Assembly (NCBI GenBank): GCA_014529385.2
Contig: CM043958.1
Span: 147,367,885-147,431,884, forward strand
Source of the DNA: Adiantum capillus-veneris
Lineage: Eukaryota; Streptophyta; Polypodiopsida; Polypodiales; Pteridaceae
Length of the DNA: 64,000 nucleotides
Direction of reading: 5' to 3'
The notes under the pieces are model-generated. The model had not been told where the DNA came from, ran no database searches, and worked only from the letters and a program-made list of their open reading frames with translations. Made by a program: the position numbers and the translations under genes. Shown piece by piece: positions 23,244-34,610 of this stretch (its first letter is position 1; each line of letters opens with the position of its first letter).

Positions 23244-24955
23244 TCAATCTTGGAGAGTATACTTTTTGTAATGGAATGGAACACTCATTACACCCTTACC
23301 ATCCTCTTTCGTGGTTTCCATTTCGGTCGTATATATCTCCTTTAGAGATTTTTTCAACTCTTGATATTTCTTTTTCCGCTTAACTCGTGTCATGATTGGT
23401 TTCTTATCCTGTTGGTTTGCTTGAGTATCCTTCCTTGATTTTCTCAATGTTTTAGACATTTTTGGATTTTCGTTTGAAGGATATCTGCCAATGATTTTGT
23501 CATTGACACAATCATTTGCATCTATCTGCATCAGGAATTGTGTTCTACTGGAGACAGATGCCATAGGTCGTGTTTTCACGTTTCTGGTGTTTCTTTTTTG
23601 CCTATACCATTTTTGTTTTCTTGATTTCTGGTTGGAAAAGTCAAAAAACTTTTCCTCCCCTCCTTTCAAGAGTAACTTAGCTCTCACATGTTCTTTTTCT
23701 GACCCCGAATCTTCTGAGGTAGCTGAGTGTTCATCTAACTCATCTGTTGCATCGTAGTAGAGGTCTGAAAAGATTTGTTGAGCTTTCATCAAGTCCTTGG
23801 GTTCCTCATCTTCATCTTCAATGTTGAGGGTTGAAATCATTTGGATGGGAATTATGCCATAGCCATCCTCGTTGCAAAATTGAGTAGGCATAGATGTATT
23901 CACACAAACATCCATCGTCGCTAAAATTTGAGTCCACTCGAATGGCTCAAAAAAATGCTCTGGAAAGGGTTCAGGTACATAGGCTTCGTCTGTGCAATCC
24001 CTTTCAAGAATACATTCTTCTCATTTTAAACTCCCATTTTTTGAAGCTTCACACATCCAAATAGGAGTGTCTTTGTTTAACCAGGATGGAAGCTTAGTTT
24101 CAGCCGAAGAGACTGAATCAAACTCTTGTATGGGTGTTTTCAAGACATCTCTATAAGTGTGATCTTTTAGATTTTCTCTTGTTATAGATCCCACTTGCTT
24201 CAAGTACAGATAATTGTTTCCTCAGTCTTGGATAAGTTGTACCTGTCGCATGAAAGATCTTCCCAATATGATTTCATAATTGAGTTTCTTCCCAAAGTTT
24301 ACTATGGCAAAAGTGTGTTGATATTCAATTCCACAAAGATTGACTATCACTTTTTCAAGCAGCTCTAATGGTCTCTCAATGTGTCCATCAGCCAATTGCA
24401 ATTTCATTCGAGTTTGTCTAATGGTTGGTTGTCCCCAAGATTCCCATACTGCTTTCGTGGCTATGGCTATGTCTGCTCCACTATCCAGTATTGCCATAGT
24501 TTCAATGTCATTATATTTCACTGGAAGGGCGGTGTTTCCTTCTTTCCCTTCGTAATATTCTCCGACTTTGTTCATTGGAACAGATCGAATCTCTTTGTTA
24601 TCCATTTTGTTTTTCAATTTTCCTAAATTTTTTGAGATTAGCCCCGTTATCCCCACCTTCTCTAGGGTTTTTTGTAGATCATTCCATAAATATGGTCTGA
24701 GTTTAACAGTTCTCCCAAGGTAAGAGTGCATTGGATGCGTGTAGACATGATTTAATGAATGTTGTCTACTTCTAGGGTCTGTTTAGCTCTTTTTACTTGA
24801 GTGGTCTTACACACTATGGATTCATCTTCAATATCTCCCAAGTAAGAGGGTAATGTTTTCAAGGTCAATGGTTTCGACATTTCTGAAGCTTCAGATCCGC
24901 AATCCCCATACAAGGATTGTACATCCATGTTCATATCAGAAGGTAGGTTATCCAA
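23244..24955 (-). pseudogene. Element A protease (retropepsin) and linker
   Basis: Segment 24731-24222 holds the retropepsin: AILDSGADIAIATKAVW (Asp-Ser-Gly active site), a central LADGHIERPLELLEKV strand region and IILGRSFMRQVQ. Segments 24203-24021 and 23915-23244 are an acidic, Lys-rich linker that precedes the RT in elements C and D as well. Stops separate the segments. Processing of Gag-Pol would have been its role. Confidence 0.8.
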
Positions 24956-25036
24956 CCAAACTTCATCTATAGAAGCTAACTTTAGAGTTAGACTTCCATC
25001 ATTGATCTCTCTAACTTTTTTCCATAAGTGTTCTGG

Positions 25037-27992
25037 TCAGACTTCCTCTACGAGAGGAATTTTGTCTAAGACATCTTCGCTGTCCGGCACTATAAGTTCT
25101 GGTTCTTTTGTTTCATGGTGGGATTCTACCACCACATCCAGTTTTTCTTTAGTATCTCTTACCGCAAACTCTTTAGGTTTTGCGATACTTTCAAGGTTGG
25201 GTTTTTGTTTTTCTAGAATTTCTTGCGTGATTATTACCAAATTTCGATAAGCTTCCAGCTTAGCTGCTTCCATGTCTGGAGAAGGATAGTTTTTCCATTT
25301 GTTTTTCATGTTTTGGCCTGCTTTAAGTCCTGCTTGGTAGGCTTCCAAGGCTGCGTTAGTAGGCTCAAAAAATTTATCAACCAAAATGGATCCTCCATAT
25401 TTCATGGTTGTTTCCTTGATTTCACTTCCAGTTTCTTTCACCTTTTCCTGGAATAGCTTTTTTGCTTTCTCCTCGATTTCAATCCGTTGTTTTTGTTTTC
25501 TCATCTCATATCTTTTGCTTCTGCTTCTTTTGATCCTTTGAGAGGAAACTTTCATATTTTCCAAATCATTAGAGGAGTTATGTTTCTTTTTCTTGGCCTG
25601 GGCTCTAGTGATTACTTTGATTGGAACAATCGGTTCAGTCTGTGATGAGCTACTAGGTATCACTTGGACTACGTTTACTACTGTTATACCCTTGTTTAAA
25701 GGATTTTTAGGGCAATCTTCCGGAAAGTGTCCTCCCTTTTTGCAACATTGTATGCAATATGCTTCAACTGGCTTGAGGTTTCTGTCAAGCTCTGGACATT
25801 CATTTTTCCAATGATCATCTGCATCACAGTTGTGACAGTTTCCCGTTCTTGGCTTAATTGTGGGTCTTACCATGGGAGGTTTGACACCTTGATTAGCTAC
25901 ATAATACATTGGTGCGAGCTCTGGTGGAGCATAAGTCACAGTTTCTTCCATTGGTGGTGGATGTGAATTATATCAATCTCCTTCTACCATTATTGTAGAT
26001 GGACTAGGCTCCACATAGGGTGTAACAGGCACTAATGCTTATTCATCTATGACTCCTTTGGAGTGCATGTACTTTACAGGCACTACATTATGTCTTGGGT
26101 ACGGAGGTTTTTGACCCAGCATAGGTTGAAGTCTTTCCATACCCATTGGTGGTCTTTGAGCTTGGGCCATATTAGGCTGATGTCTGTACAGGGGTTGTCC
26201 TTGTGGCCCCATAGGCACGTACTGAACATTTCCATCATACTTTTGTCGGAAGTAGCACTCGTGGGTCTCATGGTTGGTCCATTTAACCTCAATTTCACAC
26301 CATTTTTGTGGCCTAAATGGTTGTCTGTGTTGAGGTGTCCCTTGTCTTGGTCCCCTCATAGGTGCTTTTTGCATGTTGTTCATCCTTTTGAGCATATCTT
26401 CTATGGCTGAAAACGGTGCTGCAACAGCAGCCGTTCACACTTGTGCTGGTTTAGTGGATGTTGTTTTCTCGCTTTAGTTATCCTTAAGGACATCTTCTTT
26501 GTTAAAAATATCACAATTGTCTCCTAAGTCAATAGAATCTGACACACACTCTTCTAGGGTTGTATAATTTTCACTATAGAGTATAGCATGATGTTCTTTG
26601 TTAGCAGTCCCTTTAGAAACAAGGATACAAGTCGTTCTTCTGCAAGTATCTCTAGCCATGGGCATCTGGCAATGTATTGTTTCATTCGAGTTGCACAATC
26701 CCTAACAGACTCACCATGATTCTGTTTAAAGCTGTAGATTTGAGCTATCGTATTATGTTTGATCCCCATTTTGGAAAAAGCAGCTACAAATCCTTGAGCT
26801 AATGTGTTCAAGTCCATGATTGACCTTGGTGGAATGTTTTGAAACCATGTCAATGCTTTTGCTTCTAATTTCATTCCAAACCCCTCGAATGGAGTATGGA
26901 AATCGAATATACGTTCTGCTCTTAGCACTTGCTTAAAGCTTGCTAAGTGGTCGTATGGATCCCCTGATCCACTGTATTTTCTGACCCGTTTCTGAAAATT
27001 AGCTGGTCCGACACGTCTGTTTGGTTCACTCTTGGTCTCCTGGCAGTTGGTCCTGTTCCGAGTCCTTCAAACCAGTCTGTTGGAAATAGTGACTCAAGTA
27101 GCCCTGGACTGGCCTTAGTGTCACCCGGTTTTCTACGTGATGAGGTGGTTTCTGGTTTCGTGATATTACTCTAAGATGATCTCTCACGGTGTTCATCTCT
27201 TGAAATTGTTTCTGATCCATGTCCCAATATCCAATCCCTTATGGAATACCCTTGGTATTTGGTTTGTTCTACCTCCTCCAAAGTCATCATAACAAAGTTA
27301 TTGTTATAACAATCCCTAAATAGATAGGTTGGTAGATCTGTTGATCCCTTATCTTTGATCTTGAAGATATAGACGATCTTCATGGCCGTTAGTTGTCCTG
27401 ATTTAGCATGCAAAGTCCACAGAAGATCTTTACATTTCTATCCTCCCAACAATAGACTCCGATCTTAGGATTATTTGTACAAAGCCATTTCAAAGGCTTC
27501 AAATCTACTTGATCATATCCCTCAAATTCTAAAGTTGGTGGTCCTTCTTTTGCTGAAATATCTGGATTATGGTGTTTACTTTTAACCCCCATCTGTCTAT
27601 CACATTAGGGTTTTTGACTTGTACATATTGAGTTCTGTTTCTGTCCATGTACATTTTCCTTGTTTGTTTGCCCTAATCTCTTCTTCAAACTCAATACCAT
27701 GGTCATCAATGCGAATAGCATACTCCTCGTTAAGGTCCACGTAAACCTGAGCTCCATGGTGGTTAGTCTTATAAAAAGAGAGTATATGCTTATAGCGCAT
27801 TGTCGTTCCGATTTTCGAGTGAGTCGAGTAAGAAGACATTTCAGATGTTGAATCTGAAAAAGTGTATGAGACTTCTTCAAGGATTGTGTGCAAGGAATTG
27901 CCTTGATTCACGCTTTCTTCGGTGGATACTCTACTAGAGGTTTCTCCAAATATGCCTTGATTTCCTAGTACATAACCAGATCTAAGGTTCAT
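25037..27992 (-). pseudogene. Element A gag
   Basis: Starts MNLRSGYVLG at 27992, matching MNLRSGRNLR in element C gag. It then has an N-terminal beta-rich module (FYKTNHHGAQVYVDL), capsid region (26928-26554, TWFQNIPPRS, FKQNHGESVRDC) and a Pro/Gln-rich stretch (26395-26039). Two zinc knuckles follow in 25951-25037: CHNCDADDHWKNEC (C-x2-C-x4-H-x4-C) and CIQCCKKGGHFPEDC. A Lys/Glu-rich C-terminal part follows. Stops and frameshifts near 27600, 27400, 26550 and 26030 break it. Gag would form the particle and package element RNA. Confidence 0.85.
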
Positions 27993-29893
27993 AAAGACTG
28001 TTGAAGCCCTGGATAGAGTACTTACCTTTGGATTGACTTGTAGTCAATTTCCACTTGATTTGATTGCAATCTCTGCTGAATTGTCGATTCCTCGTCTGCA
28101 ACCTGATCCCTGTACAAATTTGATCAAGTTAGCTATTCTTCTATAAAGACAGTAGAGTTTTTGCTAACTGTCGTGATTGGTTTATGTGTATCACTTCAAA
28201 TCGAGCTATGGGAGTCAGCAATTGACTTTCAGATAATGAACATGTACCAATTTGGATCCGATTGAACCCAAAATTGCCCGGTGGCTTTGTACTATGGTGG
28301 TGTGACACTTTACAAGTTCAAAAGTCAAAATTGATGTCCTTGGGTAGCAGTAGAAAATAATCACGATTATTTACTTTTGCTAGTTTTTTGCACTTTTTGG
28401 CTTGGTTTGGCAAGTATACAACTTGTTAATGTCCCTGGACAAGTTTCAACAAGTTTGGACAAAATCTGGTCAAGTTTATTAATTGTTTTGTGTCTGCAGA
28501 CTCTGATTTCAAGAATCTGGCTTAAGTCTCACTTTTGTGATCTAAATTTCACCAAAATTGATTTGTGGGGTCTACTTGATAGCTTGACCTGTGGTATACT
28601 CAAGTTGCAAAATTTTCAAGTTTTGAAGCAGATATAAATAATCACGATTATTTACTCCAACTATAATTTTACAAATTTTTGTCCCAACTTTGACACAAAT
28701 CTGTTAAGCACCTCAAGTTAAGGTCCCTATCCAAGTTCCATCAAGTTTGGACAATTTTTGGTCAAATGGTCCTCAATTTCCTGTCCATAGACTAACTTTG
28801 CAAATTTGGTCACAAATTTCAATCCAATGATCCAAACCTTACCAAATTTTTTTGTGGGCTTATTAAAACATGGTAAAACTAGTGGTATACTAACTTGGTC
28901 AAAAAAGTTGAAAAATGGGGCACATATAAATAATCGCGCTTATTTACAACTGACAACTTTTTGCGTCTTTTTGGTCAACTAAGCATGTACATCTATATAT
29001 TTATCACATCAATATAAGCCTATGAATCAAATTTCAACAAGTGTGGACAATTTTTTATCAAATTTACACTCCAGATTCAAAAAGTCAGTACAAAATTTAG
29101 TTTTTATCCAACTTTCTGCCAGTTTGGTGATCCAGATCTTTTGTGCCTTTACAAAAGTTATTTGTACATATATAATGAGTCAATGGTATGAACCTTGGTC
29201 AAATTTGAGCTAAAAGTTAATAATTGTGATTATTAACTTCAAGCTTGAAATGAATCAATTTTTGTAATTTTTCAATGGACATTCGTTTTATGAGCTATTT
29301 TAAGTCTATGAATCAAGTCAAAACTTAATTTGGCTTAAAATATCAAGAAAAAGTAAATAATATGAGTTTTTGCCAACTCTTGAAATGTTTACCTCGAAGT
29401 GTCCTTGAGCTTACCAATTGGTTCAGACAACTTTTAAGCTTACTCTCTAGTCGGGTTGAGTGGTTTTGAGTCTTTTCGTGCTATTTCTAGCGGTAGACCT
29501 GAAATTCTGCAACGTCTAATAAAAACTCACAATGATTATTTGCGAGAGAGCAATGTTTTGAAATCCCCTAGGATCCTACTTACCCTACTCATAGATTCTC
29601 ATGCAATGGGGTTGTGAAAAGTGTTCACAAACACTCGTTTTCTTGTCTTTTATGGTTTTCCAAGCATTGATCTTAAGACTTGTTTCATCTACCAATCATC
29701 CTCAAAATCCTTATTTATTTCTAGAATCCTACAATCCTAAAGGCACTCGGCAAGTATGAATACTTTCAAGCTATCTCTACACAGCAAAAGACGACAACCG
29801 TTTCTAAAAGAAAGTTTTGAACTCTAGGCGATCCTAGAGGAAGTTAAAGGATAACTTCACAAGACGCTCGTCTTTTTCCCTGGTTTAGGTCTC
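27993..29893 (-). repeat. Element A leader with periodic palindromes (5' array)
   Basis: Untranslated leader between PBS and gag. Four palindromes with half-site near GTAAATAATCG are centred at about 28364, 28645, 28937 and 29227, spaced 281, 292 and 290 bp; a decayed copy may lie near 29350. Same motif and spacing as in the 3' spacer (5240-5830). No ORF here resembles a gene. Confidence 0.8.
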
Positions 29894-29916
29894 TTCGATC
29901 CCCGGCAGCGGTGCCA
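29894..29916 (-). other. Element A primer-binding site (tRNA-Asp type)
   Basis: On the - strand the site begins TGGCACCGCTGCCGGGGATC, two bases after the LTR end CCCACA. It is the complement of the plant tRNA-Asp 3' end with two mismatches over 23 bases, as judged from the known tRNA-Asp sequence. Confidence 0.8.
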
Positions 29917-29918
29917 AA

Positions 29919-32179
29919 TGTGGGACGCATGTCTAACCTCACCATCCTATCTTATTGGAGTATTAGCGAGTACCACGATTAAATTGTCAATCCATGGGAT
30001 GGAGCTGACTCGACTAGTGCATAGAGGCTACAAGAGGTTGTCAATCTCTTGGAAAACAACTAACAACTCGCATCTAACTCAAGCTACACTCAAGTGACTG
30101 AAATCACCAAAAGCCAATTGCTCATCGACAAACAAATCACATCCGTTATGGCATCAAATGACATCCAAACGTAGAAAAACTTCTAGGGCATGCTTATAAG
30201 ACATAAGCACACATGCTTATTGTCTCAAACCCCACTTTAGGTCAAGTTCAAAATCACGATTATTAACAGCAGTGGATTTTTTACCTAATCGTTTTCGACC
30301 AAGAATGCATCTAAATGCTTAGCAATGATGCCCCAATACCCCACCTATGCTTAGTTTTTTATTTGAAAGTGTAAATTCCTAATTATGATGAAATTAAGCC
30401 GAGGTCGGAGACGCCAAAAGCTACAAAATAGTGTGATGTGTTTACGTCAATGCGTAGAGCTCTTACCTGCGATTGCAATGCAACAAACACGACTGCAATG
30501 TTACAACCGAGGAGGGAGTAGGAAGCGAGAGAAGAAGAGGAGTGAGTGCCGTTAGCTAACTCCTCTCCTTCTCATTATCCAAAACTTAACACTAGAATGG
30601 TAACAGGACACTTTTATGTCCTTGGACACTTTTGTGTCCTGTTAAGTGACCATTTTGCTTGAATTATTTGAAGAGTATGAAAATGAATTTCTAGGTGCTA
30701 TATATCCATAAAGTTGCCTTATGAGCTGAAAAAAACTTAGCTTTTTTTTTTGAGTATCGATCTCACCATTAACCTTACTCTTGCACAACATTTTTGAACC
30801 TAAACTGTGTGAAAAACGGGTCCTGTTTTTGGCTTTTTTTCAATTTTTGGCAACTATACCACTCTAAACTTCATGTTTGTGAGGTTTAGATGGCTAGAGG
30901 TTAGGCCTTCATAGTTCTCAACATGTATTGATGCTTGTAGGGAGAGCTAAGTGTTAAAATTGAAAGTTATAACCAATTTACAAGAATTGCATAATCCTGT
31001 TTTTTGGCCAAAATTAGCACTTTTATTACTTTTTTGGTGGCTTTCTTGATATCCAAATTCAATTTTGATTGTGTAAGTGTAATGTATAACATAAAGCTAA
31101 TCTTCCTTGAGTTTTGAAGGACCTAATATGCTATATAGCATAGTATATGATGATGGTTGAGTTTTCTGATTGCTGAAGAATATAATACATTTTAGAGTAG
31201 CAAGTATAACTTTCTCAATATTTCTAGTTTCTTAGGCCAATTGTGTGTATTTTGTAGGTAGTGACCATATCTAATCAAAGACTACAAACTTGGCTAGATA
31301 TTGAGTAGTTTCTATGGGTTTCTAGAGGTCATAATGCTAAACCTAGTTTTTTCATGTTTGCTGTATTTAGCATTTTATCATTGCCCTCAAGGTTCCAATT
31401 GTAAGAGATCCATTATCCTTTTGACATGCTCCATGGCTCCTTTTGAATCCAGAGGCCCAAAGGGAACTAAGAAAACATGTATATAGTATCTGTATTGAGT
31501 GTGACTATAGAAACTTTGATGATAGGTCCGCAGAATGGCAAAAATGCAACTTTTTTGTACCTTTTTTTTTGCCCAAAAAAAATTTAGTGAGGTAAAAGCA
31601 ACCATATCTTTTGGTCACCAACCCATTGAAGTTAACGGGGCATTTTATCTCATGTCCTACAAAAATCTCCACTCTTATTTATATGCAATAAACCGTAAGA
31701 AATTGCTGTTTTGGGCAAAATGCACTGGTCCATCAACTTTGGAGGCTTGTAGTGACCAAGGGATGAGAAAAATTACAAGTTTCTCATTTTTTCCATATGT
31801 AGTAGTTATTGAACTATAAGCTCATGAAAGGATTTTTCAAAATGAGTGGATCTACTATGGTTTTGGAATTTTTTCCCAAAACCCTGAAAGGACACTTTTA
31901 TGTCCTGTTAGGTTACCATTCTAGTGTTAATAGTAACTTGCAAAAATTGGCTTTTATACCTTAGCCAAGGTATTTGGTGGTCAAAACTAATCATCTAGGA
32001 GTTCTACCAAAGATGGGTAATGACACGTTGATACAATCTAGAAGCTTGTAGCCCCGGCTCATTAATTACAGAGTTTATCCAAGAAAATAAGAGTTATAAT
32101 ATTTCGGATTTATCAAAATAATAAGTGTTTTACAATGAGAACTCCAAAAAATGGTATCCATGTTAGCTTGCTACTAACA
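29919..32179 (-). repeat. Element A 5' LTR, interrupted by a TIR element
   Basis: LTR sequence is 29919-30589 plus 31931-32179 (about 920 bp), matching 575-1487. The intervening 1337 bp is a separate transposon. TATA box on the - strand (TATAAAAG) at 31951-31958. One palindrome half-copy (AATCACGATT) lies near 30252-30261, at the same place as in the 3' LTR. Confidence 0.9.
30590..31926. mobile_element. Non-autonomous TIR (MITE-like) transposon in element A 5' LTR
   Basis: Ends are perfect 15-bp inverted repeats CACTAGAATGGTAAC, with further subterminal similarity (GGACACTTTTATGTCC near both ends). The left end also folds on itself: AACAGGACAC pairs with GTGTCCTGTT at 30610-30650. It is flanked by TTAA on both sides (30586-30589, 31927-31930), absent as a duplication in the uninterrupted 3' LTR. 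Because the site is palindromic, TTAA, TTA or TA duplications all fit, so piggyBac-, Harbinger- or mariner-type mobilisation cannot be separated. AT-rich interior, no transposase ORF. The CACTA start alone does not make it En/Spm, since the 3-bp duplication does not fit. Confidence 0.8.
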
Positions 32180-32184
32180 ACAAT
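32180..32184. repeat. Target-site duplication of element A (right copy, ACAAT)
   Basis: Second copy of ACAAT; element D gag resumes with TGTGAAATTTTC at 32185. Confidence 0.9.
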
Positions 32185-33330
32185 TGTGAAATTTTCAACG
32201 AATAAGATGTCCCTAAAGATAACCAAAGTGAGAAAACAACATCCACCAAACCAGCTCAAGTGTGAATGGTTGCTGCAGCACCACTTTTAGCCATAGAAGA
32301 CATGCTCAAAAGGATGAATGACATGATGAATAACATGCAAAAAGCACCTATGAGAGGACCAAGACAAGGGATACCTCAATAGGGACAACAAATTAGGCCA
32401 CAAAAATGGTGTGCAATTGAGGGTAAATGGACCAACCATGAGACCCATGAGTGCTATTACTGACCAAATTATGATGGGAATATTTAGTACGTGCCTATGA
32501 GCCTAATATGGCCCTAGCTCAAAGACCACCAATAGGTATGGAAAGACCTCAACCCGTCACAGATTTCTTTACACTAGATATTGTACACCCAAAAGAACAG
32601 ACAGAGGAGCAGCCAATGGTGGAGAGGTCTACCTGCACTACTGGCATTCTCATAGACCTAGCATTGGAGCTAGGGAGATCTAGACGACCCCGATGGTTTT
32701 GGGTCAACAACCTCCATATCCAGAACATAATGTAGTGCCTGTAAAGTACATGCATCCAGAGGGAGTCATAGATGAACAAGCACTTGTGCCTGTTACACCC
32801 GATGCTCAACCTAGTCCATCTACAGTAATGGTAGAAGAAAATTGGTATAATTCACATCCACCACCAATGCACGAACCTGTGACTTATGCTACACCAGAGC
32901 TCGCACCAATGTACTATGTAGCTAATCAAGGTCTCAGACCTCCTGTGGTAAGTCCCATGATTAAGCCCAGAACGAGAAACTGTCATAACTATGGTGCAGA
33001 TGATCATTGGAAGAATGAATGCCCAGAGCCTGACAAGAATCTCAAGCCAGTTGAAGCTTATTGCATACAATGTTGCAAAAAGGGAGGACACTTCCCAAAA
33101 GATTGTCCAAAAAGTCTTTTAAACAAGGGTAAATAGTAGTGAACGTAGTCCAAGTGATACCTAGTACCTCATCTGAGAGTGAACCGATAGTTCCAATCAA
33201 GATAATCACCAGAGATCATGCTAAGAAAAAGAAACATAACTCCTTTGATGATTCAAAAAATACAAAAATTTCCTCTCGAAAGACCAAAAGAAGCAGAAAC
33301 AAAAGGTATGAGAATGAGAAAACACAAACA
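32185..33330 (+). pseudogene. Element D gag, middle part with zinc knuckles
   Basis: Continuation of the gag begun at 1-574. The open stretch 32693-33136 has two zinc knuckles. The first has lost a Cys (CHNYGADDHWKNEC; element A has CHNC); the second is intact (CIQCCKKGGHFPKDC). A foreign block of about 130 bp (32561-32692) separates ERPQPV from GQQPPYP, which are adjacent in A and C. Stops near 32390, 32460 and 33136 inactivate it. Confidence 0.75.
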
Positions 33331-33335
33331 AAGGG

Positions 33336-34598
33336 TTGAAAATCGAGGAGAAAGCAAAGAAGCTATTCCAGGAAAAGGTGAAAGAAACAGGAAGCAAAAT
33401 CAAGGAAACCACCGTGAAATTTGGAGGATCAATTTTGATTGACAATATTTTTGAGCCTATTAATGCACCCTTGGAAGCCTACCAAGCGGGACTTAAAGCA
33501 GGCCAAAACATGGAAAACAAATGGAAAAACTATCCTTCTCCAGACATGAAAGCAGCTAAGCTTGAAGCTTATCAAAATTTGGTAAGAATCACGCAAGAGT
33601 TGTTGGAAAAACAAAACCCCAAGCTTGAAAGTATCGTAAAACCTGAGGAGCTTGTGGTAAGAGACAATAAAGAAAAATCCAAAGTGGTGGTAGAAACCCA
33701 CCTTGAAACAAAAGAGCCAGAACTTAGAGTGTCGGACAGCAAAGATGCCTTAGACAGAATTCCATTTGTGGAAGAATATTGGCTAGGACACTTATGGAAA
33801 AAAGTTAGAGAGATCAATGATGGAAGCCTAACTTTGAAGTCAGGTCCTATAGAGGAAGTATGGTTAGACAATCCACCTCCTAATATGGACATATATGTAC
33901 AATCCTTGTATGGGGATTGCAGATATGAGGCTTTAGGAATGTCTGAACCATTGACCTTGAAAACATTACCCTCTTACTTGGGAGATAACGAAGATGAATC
34001 CTTAGTGTGTAAAACCACTCAAGTAAAAAGAGCAAAACAAACCCTAGCAGTAGACAGCATTCATTCAATCATGTCTACACCCATCCAATGCACTCTTACT
34101 TTAGGAGAACTGTTGAAAATTAATCGATATCTAAGGAATGATCTACAGAAAACCCTAGAGAAGGTGGGAATAACAGGGCTAATTGCAAAAAAATTGGGAA
34201 AATTGAAACACGAAATGGACAACAAAGAGATTCTATTTGTTCCAATGAACAAAGTTAAAGAATACTATGAAAGGGAAGAAGGAAACACAACCCTTCCAGT
34301 GAAATATAATGACAAAGAAACCATGGCAATACTGGATAGTGGGGCACGTATAGCCATAGCCACGAAAGCAGTATGGGAATCCTGGGGGCAACCAGCCATT
34401 AGACAAACTCAAATGAAATTGCAATTGGCTGCTGGACACATTGAAAGATCATTAGGACTGCTTGAAAAAGTGACATTTTATTCCAGTGGGATTGAATATC
34501 AACACACATTTTCCATAGTAGACTTTGGAAAGAAACTCAATTACAAAATCATACTGGGAAGACCTTTCATGCGACAAGTACAACTGATTCAAGATTGA
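33336..34598 (+). CDS. Element D gag C-terminus and retropepsin
   Basis: 420 open codons. The N-terminal 250 residues are Lys/Glu-rich gag C-terminal sequence (GGSILIDNIFEP, then KTLPSYLGDNEDES), also present in A and C. Residues about 325-420 are the protease: AILDSGARIAIATKAVW with Asp-Ser-Gly, then IILGRPFMRQVQ. Here gag tail and protease are in one frame, whereas in element C a one-base shift separates them at the same place, so fusion is probably the ancestral state. The first Met is only the first one after a stop, not a true start. Confidence 0.75.
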   Translation: MKIEEKAKKLFQEKVKETGSKIKETTVKFGGSILIDNIFEPINAPLEAYQAGLKAGQNMENKWKNYPSPDMKAAKLEAYQNLVRITQELLEKQNPKLESIVKPEELVVRDNKEKSKVVVETHLETKEPELRVSDSKDALDRIPFVEEYWLGHLWKKVREINDGSLTLKSGPIEEVWLDNPPPNMDIYVQSLYGDCRYEALGMSEPLTLKTLPSYLGDNEDESLVCKTTQVKRAKQTLAVDSIHSIMSTPIQCTLTLGELLKINRYLRNDLQKTLEKVGITGLIAKKLGKLKHEMDNKEILFVPMNKVKEYYEREEGNTTLPVKYNDKETMAILDSGARIAIATKAVWESWGQPAIRQTQMKLQLAAGHIERSLGLLEKVTFYSSGIEYQHTFSIVDFGKKLNYKIILGRPFMRQVQLIQD

Positions 34599-34610
34599 GG
34601 GAACAATTAT

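Larger units (their letters stand above)
575..32179 (-). mobile_element. Element A: Ty3/gypsy LTR retrotransposon with extra ORF2, inserted into element D gag
   Basis: Complete LTR element, reading right to left. LTRs are 575-1487 (3') and 29919-32179 (5', enlarged by a 1337-bp TIR element). Outer ends are TG...CA and both flanks carry the 5-bp duplication ACAAT (570-574 and 32180-32184). Without element B and the TIR insertion it is roughly 18.8 kb, long for Ty3/gypsy. Order: LTR, PBS, leader with palindromes, gag, protease, RT, RNase H, zinc modules, integrase, second retropepsin-like domain, spacer with palindromes and a small ORF, ORF2, PPT, LTR. Coding parts contain many stops and frameshifts, so it is presumably immobile now. 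Confidence 0.9.

Noticed and set aside
30590-31926. En/Spm (CACTA) transposon
   Set aside because: Ends begin CACTA, but a 3-bp duplication does not fit; TTAA, TTA or TA do.
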